A stretch of DNA of 64,000 bases from Paraburkholderia lacunae (GTDB lineage Bacteria; Pseudomonadota; Gammaproteobacteria; Burkholderiales; Burkholderiaceae). The stretch spans positions 1 through 64,000 of the forward strand of contig NZ_QHKS01000026.1 of assembly GCF_003353175.1 (NCBI RefSeq), written 5' to 3'. The translations under genes were made by a program, and so were the position numbers. Shown one piece after another: positions 43,369 to 50,629 of the stretch. The notes under the pieces were generated by a model. It was not told where the DNA came from. It was given only the letters and a program-made list of their open reading frames with translations, and did not search any database. Every line of letters starts with the position of its first letter. Position 1 is the first letter of the stretch.

Positions 43369-43648
43369 CGGCGCCAGTCTCCGGAACAGTTTCGACACGC
43401 AGGCCGTCGACGACACGCGTCTGGCAGGCCAGCACGCGGCGGCCGTTCACCATCACGAGACACTCCTGGCAGGAACCCATCAGGCAGAACATGCCGCGCG
43501 CCTGATGCAGGCGAGGGCTCACGCGCAGCGCCTTCCTGCCGCAAGCAAACAGGGCCGCGGCCACACTCTCGCCGGTGCGCGCCGGGAGGCGCTGACCATC
43601 AAGAAAAAGCTCGACCGTGGGCGAGCTTTCCGCACTGTCGATACGCAT
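43361..43648 (-). CDS. 2Fe-2S ferredoxin-like subunit (HcnA/LhpF-like)
   Basis: A 95-residue protein with the cluster residues in ALFACG, GMFCLMGSCQECLV and RVLACQT, the short (2Fe-2S) domain that in larger enzymes forms the N-terminus of sarcosine oxidase alpha. It is the first gene of the five-gene operon. Start at ATG 43648 (MRIDSAES) is chosen because CCGGAGAA lies ahead of it. A GTATACG operator lies 69-86 bases upstream. Confidence 0.82.
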   Translation of the reverse strand: MRIDSAESSPTVELFLDGQRLPARTGESVAAALFACGRKALRVSPRLHQARGMFCLMGSCQECLVMVNGRRVLACQTRVVDGLRVETVPETGADV

Positions 43649-43716
43649 GGCGTGTTCTCCGGACATCGGTCCCAACCTCGCTTGACAAGTAATTTAGGCG
43701 ATGTTTTGATACTAAC

Positions 43717-43734
43717 GTATACGATACGTATACG
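43717..43734. promoter_or_regulatory. Operator GTATACG-ATAC-GTATACG in the divergent promoter
   Basis: Two GTATACG copies 11 bp apart lie in the gap between the leftward dehydrogenase operon and the rightward ABC transporter. The same motif with one change precedes the GntR gene. It is the probable binding site of that regulator. Confidence 0.75.
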
Positions 43735-43820
43735 CAAAGTCGCCAAAAAAGGACCGGCTTTGCGAAGGCCTCGTCCGGATGCTTCAAACCTTCATCATGT
43801 AACGCTTACGGAGTCCACGA

Positions 43821-44648
43821 ATGAAACTCTCGATCATCCTGGGCCGCATGCTCGCCGCTGGTTTTGCGGCATGCGCACTGCTCGGTTCACTCGATGCCGG
43901 CGCACGCACGCTGGACGAGATTCTGGCGTCGAAGAAGATCGTATTCGGCATCAATCCGAATCTGCCGCCGCTCGGCAGCTACGACGCAAAGAACAATATC
44001 GACGGTTTCGACGTCAATATCGCGAGGAAGATCGCGGACTCGCTCGGCGTGAAACTGGAAATCGTGCCGGTCGGCTCGAACGATCGCGTGCCGTTCCTGA
44101 TGACCGACAAGATCGACGCGGTGATGGGCGGCATGACGCGCAACGCCGACCGTCTCAAGGTCATCGACTTCACCGACCCGGTCAATACGGAAGTGCTCGG
44201 CGTGTTGACGACCCAGGACAAACCCTATAAAGACTGGACACAGTTGAACGATTCGTCGGTGCGGCTGGTTCAGGTGCGCGGCACGACACCGGTCAAGCTG
44301 ATTCAGGAGAAGTTGCCGAAGGCGCAGTTGCTGCTGCTCGACAACTATCCGGACGCCGTGCGCACGATTGCGCAGGGGCGCGCCGACGCGCTGATCGACG
44401 TACTCGATTTCATGCTCAGTTATACGAAGAACTATTCGACGAAATGGCGGGTGGTCGATGAGCCGATCGAGGTCGATTACGACTGTATCGGCGTGAAAAA
44501 GGGCAACGCCGCGCTCACCGAGCGGCTGAACAAGGAGATTGCGACACTGCACAAGAGCGGTTTCGTCGCGGCGCGCTGGAAGCAATGGTTCGGCAGTCCG
44601 ATGCTGCACGATCCGACTGCGGCTCCGCCGATGGCCGCCGCCCAGTGA
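43821..44648 (+). CDS. Polar amino acid ABC transporter substrate-binding protein
   Basis: A 275-residue family 3 solute-binding protein. The signal peptide is residues 1-28 (MLAAGFAACALLGSLDAGA). The ligand domain shows KIVFGINPNLPPLGSYD, DGFDVNIARKIADSLG and MGGMTRNADRLKVIDFTDPV. It is the first gene of a four-gene uptake system and is divergent from the dehydrogenase operon, which suggests it brings in that operon's amino-acid-like substrate. Confidence 0.9.
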   Translation: MKLSIILGRMLAAGFAACALLGSLDAGARTLDEILASKKIVFGINPNLPPLGSYDAKNNIDGFDVNIARKIADSLGVKLEIVPVGSNDRVPFLMTDKIDAVMGGMTRNADRLKVIDFTDPVNTEVLGVLTTQDKPYKDWTQLNDSSVRLVQVRGTTPVKLIQEKLPKAQLLLLDNYPDAVRTIAQGRADALIDVLDFMLSYTKNYSTKWRVVDEPIEVDYDCIGVKKGNAALTERLNKEIATLHKSGFVAARWKQWFGSPMLHDPTAAPPMAAAQ

Positions 44649-44757
44649 GCGTGACTCATGACCGTGACCGGCGAGGCGTGATCGAACGAACGCAGCGCGG
44701 CGCGCCGCAAGCGGGCGATGGGCGCCCCGCAATTTCGCCGCAAGGAGGCCTGTTTCG

Positions 44758-45426
44758 ATGACGCTTCACTTCGGGCCCGTCCTCGAGCAATGGCCGTATC
44801 TGCTCGGCGGCGCGTGGCTCAGCTTGCAGATCGCGGTGCTCGCATTCGGCCTCGGCATGCTGATCGGCCTCGTTTGCGCCGCGATCCTGCGCTATGGGCC
44901 GGGCGCGTTGCAGCGCGTGGTCAAAGCCTATGTCACGTTCGCGACCAATACGCCGCAGCTCGTCCAGATCTTCTTTCTGTTCTTCGCGTTGCCGGAGATC
45001 GGCATCACGCTCTCGCCGCTCACCGCGGTGGTGCTGGGCGCGACCTTCAATGCGGGTGCTTACCTGTGCGAGATCCAGCGCGCCGGCTTCGCGTCGGTTC
45101 GATGGGCAGAGCTCGAAGCCGCCGAAGTGCTGGGTTTTTCGACGCCGCAAATCGTACGTCATGTGATTTTTCCGCACGTGATGAAGGTGATGTTTCCGCC
45201 GCTGTCGAACCAGTTCATCGTGATGACGCTCGGCACCTCGATGGCGGCGATCTTCGGCGTGGAGGAGCTGACCGGGCGCACGTATAACATCAGCTCGCAG
45301 ACCTATCTGTCGGTCGAAGCGTTCAGCGTAGCCGCGCTCATGTACATCGCGGTGACGGTGCTGGCCACCTTCGCGCTGGCGATGTTCGGGCGCCATGTCT
45401 GCCGCGCGAAGATAAAGGTGTTCTGA
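44758..45426 (+). CDS. Amino acid ABC transporter permease
   Basis: A 222-residue HisM/GlnP-type permease with five hydrophobic segments and the EAA loop (ELEAAEVLGFSTPQIVRHVIFP) near residue 120. A strong AAGGAGG ribosome binding site lies before ATG 44758. Its stop overlaps the next permease's start by TGATG, so the pair is translated together and forms a heterodimer. Confidence 0.9.
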   Translation: MTLHFGPVLEQWPYLLGGAWLSLQIAVLAFGLGMLIGLVCAAILRYGPGALQRVVKAYVTFATNTPQLVQIFFLFFALPEIGITLSPLTAVVLGATFNAGAYLCEIQRAGFASVRWAELEAAEVLGFSTPQIVRHVIFPHVMKVMFPPLSNQFIVMTLGTSMAAIFGVEELTGRTYNISSQTYLSVEAFSVAALMYIAVTVLATFALAMFGRHVCRAKIKVF

Positions 45427-46115
45427 TGTTCGCTTCGTCCATGGCTCAACTCACCCAGCTGTTTTCGTACTACAACCTGTTGCTGTTGCTCGAAGGTTTC
45501 GCCGCCACCTTCGTGCTGTCGTCGATCGGTTGTTTCGCGGGATTCGTTGCGGGTTTTCTCGTCGCGGTGCTGAGGGTGACGCGTTCGCGTGCCATGGCGC
45601 CGGTGCGCGCAATCATGTTCGTCTACTGCGCACTGTTCCGGCGCATACCGTTTCTCGTCACGCTGATGCTGGTGTTTTTCGCGAGCCAGGCGCTGAGCGC
45701 CAATCTGCCCACCTTCGCGGTGGCGCTCGTCAGCGTGTGTCTGATCGCGTCGGCCTATCTCGGCGAGATCGTGCGAAGCGGCCTCGAGTCGGTTCACGTC
45801 AATCAATGGGAAGCGGCCGGCACGCTGAACTTCAGTTATGTTCAGACGCTGCGCTACGTGATCGTGCCGCAGGCATGGCGCGTAATCGTACCGCCCACTT
45901 TCGGCTTCTTCGTGATGTTCATCAAGGACACCGCGCTGGCCTCGCAGATCGGTGTGATGGAACTCACGTCGGCCGGGAAAGTGCTCAACAACAAGGGCTT
46001 TTCCGCGTGGATCGTTTACGGGTCGATTCTGGCGCTCTATTTTCTGATGTCGTATCCGCTGTCGCGCTTCGGTAAGCGCATGGAGAGGAAACTTGCCGCA
46101 ACTCGAAATCGTTGA
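45426..46115 (+). CDS. Amino acid ABC transporter permease, second subunit
   Basis: A 229-residue permease of the same family with the EAA region NQWEAAGTLNFSYVQTLRYVIVPQAW near residue 135. Start ATG 45426 overlaps the first permease stop. Its 3' end overlaps the ATPase gene by 23 bases. Confidence 0.9.
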   Translation: MFASSMAQLTQLFSYYNLLLLLEGFAATFVLSSIGCFAGFVAGFLVAVLRVTRSRAMAPVRAIMFVYCALFRRIPFLVTLMLVFFASQALSANLPTFAVALVSVCLIASAYLGEIVRSGLESVHVNQWEAAGTLNFSYVQTLRYVIVPQAWRVIVPPTFGFFVMFIKDTALASQIGVMELTSAGKVLNNKGFSAWIVYGSILALYFLMSYPLSRFGKRMERKLAATRNR

Positions 46116-46830
46116 CCTGAAGGCGTCGTATGGGCCGCACACGGTGCTGGAAAGAATCAACCTCTGCGTCGAAAAGGGCGAGATAGTCAGTCTGATCGGG
46201 CCGTCAGGATCGGGTAAGAGCACCTTGCTGCGCGTGTTGATGGGGCTGCTCCCGCCGGCGCACGGCAGCGTGCATCTGAACGGCGCGGCCGTAAATTATG
46301 CCGACAAGGCCGCGGTGCGCGCGCTGCGCTCGGATATCGCGATCGTGTTCCAGCAGTACAACCTGTTCCAGAACATGACGGTGCTCGACAACGTCATGAT
46401 CACGCCGACCAGAATCAAGGGCTGGCCGCGCAAGGAAGTCGAGGAAGACGCCATCAGGCTGCTGACGCGTGTCGGTCTTGCGCACCGGTTGCGTGCCTAT
46501 CCCGACGAGCTCTCGGGTGGCCAGCAACAGCGGGTGGCGATTGCACGCGCGCTGGCGTTGAAGCCGAAGGTGCTGTTGCTCGACGAAGTCACGGCCGCGC
46601 TCGATCCTGAACTCGTGAACGAAGTGCTCGATACGATTCGCGCGCTCGCCTCGGATGGCATCACGATGTTCATCGTGTCGCATGAGATGAGCTTCGTGCG
46701 CGAGGTGTCGTCGAAAGTGGTTTTCATGGCGGGCGGCCACGTGATCGAGACCGGCACGCCGAAACAGGTGTTCGACGCGCCGCAGGAAGCACGTACGCGC
46801 GAATTCGTCGGCAAGATACTGCGTCACTGA
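46093..46830 (+). CDS. Amino acid ABC transporter ATP-binding protein
   Basis: A 245-residue GlnQ/HisP-type ATPase with Walker A LIGPSGSGKSTLL, Q-loop FQQYNLF, signature LSGGQQQRVAIARAL and Walker B VLLLDEVTAALDP. Its switch His is in IVSHEMSF. Translation appears to start at TTG 46093 behind GAGAGGAAAC. It completes the importer encoded from 43821. Confidence 0.92.
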   Translation: MPQLEIVDLKASYGPHTVLERINLCVEKGEIVSLIGPSGSGKSTLLRVLMGLLPPAHGSVHLNGAAVNYADKAAVRALRSDIAIVFQQYNLFQNMTVLDNVMITPTRIKGWPRKEVEEDAIRLLTRVGLAHRLRAYPDELSGGQQQRVAIARALALKPKVLLLDEVTAALDPELVNEVLDTIRALASDGITMFIVSHEMSFVREVSSKVVFMAGGHVIETGTPKQVFDAPQEARTREFVGKILRH

Positions 46831-46848
46831 CGCGGCTGTTGCGCAAAG

Positions 46849-47505
46849 TCAGATGTAGGTGCCTTCGCTGAGCCGCTCGAGTACGAAGCGGCGAAGGTTT
46901 TGCAGATGGGTGCGCACCGCGGCGCGCGCCGCGTCGGCGTCGTCGGCCGCATAGGCTTCGAGGATCGCGAGATGCTCCGCGCGATCTTCCTCGATGCGGT
47001 TGAACGGTGTCACCAGTTCGAACAGGCGGCTGTTGGTGCGGACCACGTCGATCGTGCGGGCCAGCACGTCGTTGCCGCTTGCGCGAGCCATCATCGTATG
47101 GACCTGGTCGTCGATCTGCCAGTGCGCCTGTTCCTGCTGGCCGCTGCTTAGCGCCTTGATCTTCTTGATCAACTGCTGAACTTGCTTCTTGTCGATCTTG
47201 CCGATGGCGAGCGCGATCGCTTCGGGCTCCAGCAGTTCGCGCACTTTCATGGCCTGAAAGTATTCCTGGGCACTGACGAAGCGCACGGAATAGGAGCGTG
47301 CGCCGGCGCGCACCAGCAGGCCTTCGCCTTCGAGACGCAGCAAGGCCTCGCGCATGGGGGTGCGGGAGATGTTGAGTTCTTCGGCAAGCCGTCCTTCAAC
47401 GACCGGGCCGCCGCTGCGCAGCGCCTTGTCGAGAATCATGCGGCGCAGGGTCTGATACGCCAGTTCGCCCAGTTTTTCGGCGCTGGCAGGGGAGGTTGTG
47501 TTCAC
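46849..47505 (-). CDS. GntR-family (FCD) regulator of the dehydrogenase/transport locus
   Basis: A 218-residue regulator with a winged helix at residues 14-75 (YQTLRRMILDKALRSG, LAEELNISRTPMREALLRLE) and an FCD domain ending LERLSEGTYI. GTG 47505 is chosen as start because GAGA precedes it; a TTG at 47517 is possible. It converges on the ABC operon and is preceded by the same GTATACG-type operator found in the divergent promoter, so it likely controls both operons and itself. Confidence 0.85.
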   Translation of the reverse strand: MNTTSPASAEKLGELAYQTLRRMILDKALRSGGPVVEGRLAEELNISRTPMREALLRLEGEGLLVRAGARSYSVRFVSAQEYFQAMKVRELLEPEAIALAIGKIDKKQVQQLIKKIKALSSGQQEQAHWQIDDQVHTMMARASGNDVLARTIDVVRTNSRLFELVTPFNRIEEDRAEHLAILEAYAADDADAARAAVRTHLQNLRRFVLERLSEGTYI

Positions 47506-47531
47506 GCTGTCTCGCAAAAGTTATATGCGAA

Positions 47532-47549
47532 GTATACGAACTGTATGCG
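47532..47549. promoter_or_regulatory. Operator GTATACG-AACT-GTATGCG upstream of gntR
   Basis: The 18-bp motif matches the one at 43717-43734 at all but one of the 14 non-spacer bases, with identical spacing. It is 27-44 bases upstream of the chosen start. No gene was seen in the rest of 47550-47845. Confidence 0.7.
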
Positions 47550-47845
47550 GATGCGCAAGCCTTGCTCCCTCGCGATTTCGGGCCGGTTGGCGCAGATCCT
47601 TTCAGGACCCCCAGTACCCGCGCGACTTGCGCACGCCGTTAGCCCCTGTCTCGAACATGAGCGGTGACGTTCGGTGCTTTCCAGTTCGTCGCCGGACCTG
47701 GCATAGGCGGCGTGATGCCGACCGTCGTGGCGCAAATGTCCGAGTACTCGCCGCGAAGAATTCGCAGCACGATGGTACTTCGGCGTGGCTGATGGACGAC
47801 GTGCCGACGATGCCGGCGTGAGGTGCGGGCAGTCGCCTCGTAGAT

Positions 47846-48742
47846 TTAGCGAGCCGAAGTGGCCAAAAAACCGTGCCGGAATGCAGCAAGCGTCTTATCG
47901 GACGCGTCCGCAAAATCGTCCAGCAACTGCGCGGCCGCGCGCGCCAACATGTCACGCCTGAGTGTCTCGTAACTTGCCTCGTCCGCGAGGATTGCCGTGA
48001 CTGCGTCGAGCGTGGCAGGCAATGCTATCTGGCGTGCCTCCCGGCCGAGCAATGCCGACGCCGCGAGGTCGACGTTGTATCCGTACTCCACCAGCAGATC
48101 GGCCGCGGCCTCCCAGATGCGCTCTTCGTTTGCCGCCCTGAAGTAGCTCCGGAGGACGAGCAGGAGGTCCGATGCATCTGTATTCTTTCGCGTGCGACGA
48201 TCGTGCCAGGCGAGGACCTTCAGTAACGTGAGCGCCGGCAGCGTCACTACGGGTACCGCGAGGTTGTCCCCGAGGTCGATCGCGATCGCATGATCGACGG
48301 CCTCGCGGAAACCGAGCACGTTCATCACAAAGTCGCCTTTCGGCGGCCATGCGATCGATCCGGCTGGCGCTTCGAGATCACCGAAGGGAACTAGGTCTAA
48401 CGGAAGGGCCCAGCCATCGGCCGGATCTCTGAACACCAATGTCTGCTGCGCTTTGCTATCAGCCTTGAAGAGACCGGTTGCCTCGAGCTCCCCGACGAGG
48501 TCGCCATGAGCTTCCCAGCTGATCGCGCAAACCGCGACGTCGATGTCCCGGGTTGCGCGCTCCGCGCGAACACCGTGTACATGCCAGAGCACGATGTCGC
48601 GGGCGGTCGCGCCCGCCACCACGAAATCAGTGCCGCGCCGATCCGCTGCGTCCCGAACGTGACGCAGCAATGCGATGGTGGCCGGATGAACGGGCCGTTC
48701 CTCGCTGACCTTGGCGTTAGGGTTGGGAGAGGTACTGCTCAT
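47846..48742 (-). CDS. AbiEii-like nucleotidyltransferase (putative toxin)
   Basis: A 298-residue protein of the nucleotidyltransferase fold. The glycine loop is FVVAGATARDIVLW near residue 40 and the metal-binding Asp pair is in RATRDIDVAV near 67, a pattern shared with AbiEii/AbiGii-type toxins. A helical C-terminus follows. The ATG at 48742 lies 26 bases inside the upstream antitoxin-like gene, indicating coupling. The pairing with an AbiEi-like gene supports a type IV toxin-antitoxin or abortive-infection role, but the substrate is unproven. Confidence 0.7.
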   Translation of the reverse strand: MSSTSPNPNAKVSEERPVHPATIALLRHVRDAADRRGTDFVVAGATARDIVLWHVHGVRAERATRDIDVAVCAISWEAHGDLVGELEATGLFKADSKAQQTLVFRDPADGWALPLDLVPFGDLEAPAGSIAWPPKGDFVMNVLGFREAVDHAIAIDLGDNLAVPVVTLPALTLLKVLAWHDRRTRKNTDASDLLLVLRSYFRAANEERIWEAAADLLVEYGYNVDLAASALLGREARQIALPATLDAVTAILADEASYETLRRDMLARAAAQLLDDFADASDKTLAAFRHGFLATSAR

Positions 48743-49775
48743 AGATCCTTTGCGCAGCAGAGAGGTTGCGATCATCGCCCGACGCGACGAGATCGGCGTA
48801 AATAAGAAGCGGGTGCACGAGTGGTGGATCGCCGGCCTGCCAGCCGGACGCCGTCGTCCCGGGCCAGAATGCTTCGAGGATTTCGACGTCGCCCCGCGGA
48901 TCCGGGCGAAGCCGGGCCTTCAGCATGAACTGACTGTCCAGCGCCGTCTGACTGTAGATTGTGACGCTGGCCGCCTTCAGCGCGTGCGTCAGGACATCGG
49001 CGGCTGCTTCACTGCCGAGCAGGCCCTTGAATTGAGCGAAGTCAAAGGTTCGCCACCAGTCTGCTGTTGCGCTCGCGAATCGTCTGGCGCCAAGCTTTGG
49101 GCGCAGGCGGGAAGGGTAGAGGCTTATCCATTCTTGAACCAGCTTTGGCCAGTCCGTGAAAATGCGCTCGCCGTTGCTCCTGAGCGCGACGAGTCCCCGC
49201 GACTGCAGGTCGTCGATGACCTGGTTCACCGTGCTCAACGCCACGCCCGATGCTTGAGCAATGGCTCGATAGGGCTGTGACACGAGCCCTGGTTGAGTTG
49301 CGATGGCGAACATCACCTGCAGACCTTTGCGCGTGGTGGCGCGCGCTGTCGGAGCGCTGTGCAGAAGCTGCGGTTTGGCGCGGCCGGTGACCATGACCGT
49401 GCCCTCGGGTTCGCTGATAAACGCGTTGCCGGCAGCGTCCAGAAACGGGACGTTCCCGTCGATGAGACGGGCGGCAAGTTCGGAACCGATGTACGGCGCG
49501 ACCAGCATGAGCCGGCGCCGATGCTCACCCGGTTTAGTGGCATACAGGCGATGTTGCGCGAGAAGGATGCCTGAGGCATCAGCCCGGGTCTTGATGAAAA
49601 CGGGCATCTCGAACTTCTTTCCGGCGAGTTCGAACCGGATCGTGCCGTCGGTCAGGCCGTCCGATGCGCGCCGCGCGCGACCGGGTATGGCTTTGAAGAT
49701 GCGCGTCGAGCGCCCGAAAGCTGCGCATGCGTCTTCGAGAAGCTGCTGCTCGTTGAGAGAGAGAGTACGTGGCAT
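48717..49775 (-). CDS. AbiEi-like antitoxin/regulator
   Basis: A 352-residue protein with a central winged helix (GLVSQPYRAIAQASGVALSTVNQVIDDLQSRGLV near residues 165-195), an N-terminal domain with FELAGKKFEMPVFIKT, and a C-terminal domain with FKGLLGSEAAADVLTH and ILEAFWP. The layout fits the long AbiEi/COG4861 group that accompanies nucleotidyltransferase genes. The gene starts at ATG 49775, 12 bases after a triple AAATCGTACA motif, the probable autoregulatory operator. Confidence 0.65.
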   Translation of the reverse strand: MPRTLSLNEQQLLEDACAAFGRSTRIFKAIPGRARRASDGLTDGTIRFELAGKKFEMPVFIKTRADASGILLAQHRLYATKPGEHRRRLMLVAPYIGSELAARLIDGNVPFLDAAGNAFISEPEGTVMVTGRAKPQLLHSAPTARATTRKGLQVMFAIATQPGLVSQPYRAIAQASGVALSTVNQVIDDLQSRGLVALRSNGERIFTDWPKLVQEWISLYPSRLRPKLGARRFASATADWWRTFDFAQFKGLLGSEAAADVLTHALKAASVTIYSQTALDSQFMLKARLRPDPRGDVEILEAFWPGTTASGWQAGDPPLVHPLLIYADLVASGDDRNLSAAQRIYEQYLSQP

Positions 49776-49786
49776 CTGACTTCTCG

Positions 49787-49841
49787 TGTACGATTTATAG
49801 ACAGTGTATGAAAAAATCGTACATCAGTCAAAAATCGTACA
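49787..49841. promoter_or_regulatory. Triple AAATCGTACA operator before the AbiE-like pair
   Basis: TGTACGATTT at 49787-49796 faces two direct copies AAATCGTACA at 49814-49823 and 49832-49841, the latter spaced 18 bp. The site sits in an AT-rich promoter region immediately upstream of the antitoxin gene. Confidence 0.75.
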
Positions 49842-50058
49842 AACATATAGCCATCTCTACTCGCGTCGAGAAAAATTCGAACAGCATGGCGTTCGCTGTC
49901 TGATTTTTTGAGGCGTTCGTTTCTCTCGGCCTCGTCTCACCAAACGCAAAACGCAAAAGCCTCTTTTCCCGCAGCAAGGAGGCGACGCGATCCTGTACCC
50001 GATTCAAGTTCCCGGCGCCTGATCGCCGTCTCAAAATCCTCCTTGAACCCGGCACAAC

Positions 50059-50096
50059 TACTGTATATATTAACAGTACTGTTTATGCATACAGTA
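50059..50096 (+). promoter_or_regulatory. Two overlapping LexA (SOS) boxes
   Basis: TACTGTATATATTAACAGTA (50059-50078) and TACTGTTTATGCATACAGTA (50077-50096) each match the CTGT-N8-ACAG LexA consensus, share two bases, and end 11 bases before the ATG at 50108. This is a strong double operator that would fully cover the promoter. Confidence 0.9.
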
Positions 50097-50107
50097 CTGG
50101 AGGCGAT

Positions 50108-50413
50108 ATGGAGCATATGGTTCGTGTTCTTAACGACCGGGACCGCCGGACGCTGGCCTGGTTGCGGCAGCAGGTCAGCGATGCGTCGCTGTCTGAGGCC
50201 GCCAGGCGGTGCAGCGGACCGACCAAGCCCTACGTGTCGCAAGTTTGCCGGTGCCTCGGGCTGCGCCCTCCGGAATTCAGGGCATCTCGAACGCACAGCC
50301 CGCACGTACCGACTGCGACCGCCGAACAGTCGCTCGCGTCAATCCGCGAAATTCTGGCTGCAATGCCCGCAGGGCGCACTTCCGGCCAATATGCCGGCGG
50401 CAGGAGCGTGTGA
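50108..50413 (+). CDS. Unrecognised SOS-controlled protein, 101 residues
   Basis: The ATG at 50108 is preceded by GGAGGCGAT and the dual LexA boxes, so expression after DNA damage is likely. The product begins MEHMVRVLNDRDRRTLAWLRQQ and includes LSEAARRCSGPTKPYVSQVC, which could be a short helix-turn-helix, then a Pro/Thr-rich link and a C-terminal helix. No family was recognised. Nearby 50414-50629 holds no gene. Confidence 0.75.
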   Translation: MEHMVRVLNDRDRRTLAWLRQQVSDASLSEAARRCSGPTKPYVSQVCRCLGLRPPEFRASRTHSPHVPTATAEQSLASIREILAAMPAGRTSGQYAGGRSV

Positions 50414-50629
50414 AACATCGAGGGGCATTAAAAGCTTCAGGCCTGTGGCCGGCACGGTGTCCCGAGGCATCGAGGCTGGCACCGTTTGGGTGAATCGCCA
50501 GGGTCAGCTGGATCCGAGTATCGGGTTCGGCGTTTTAACGCCTATCGACGCTGACTTTGGCTGTACGCCAGCTGTGTCGTCCAGCCGGATGCGCAATCGT
50601 AGTCACCGCAATGACGCTGGTCTGCGCCG

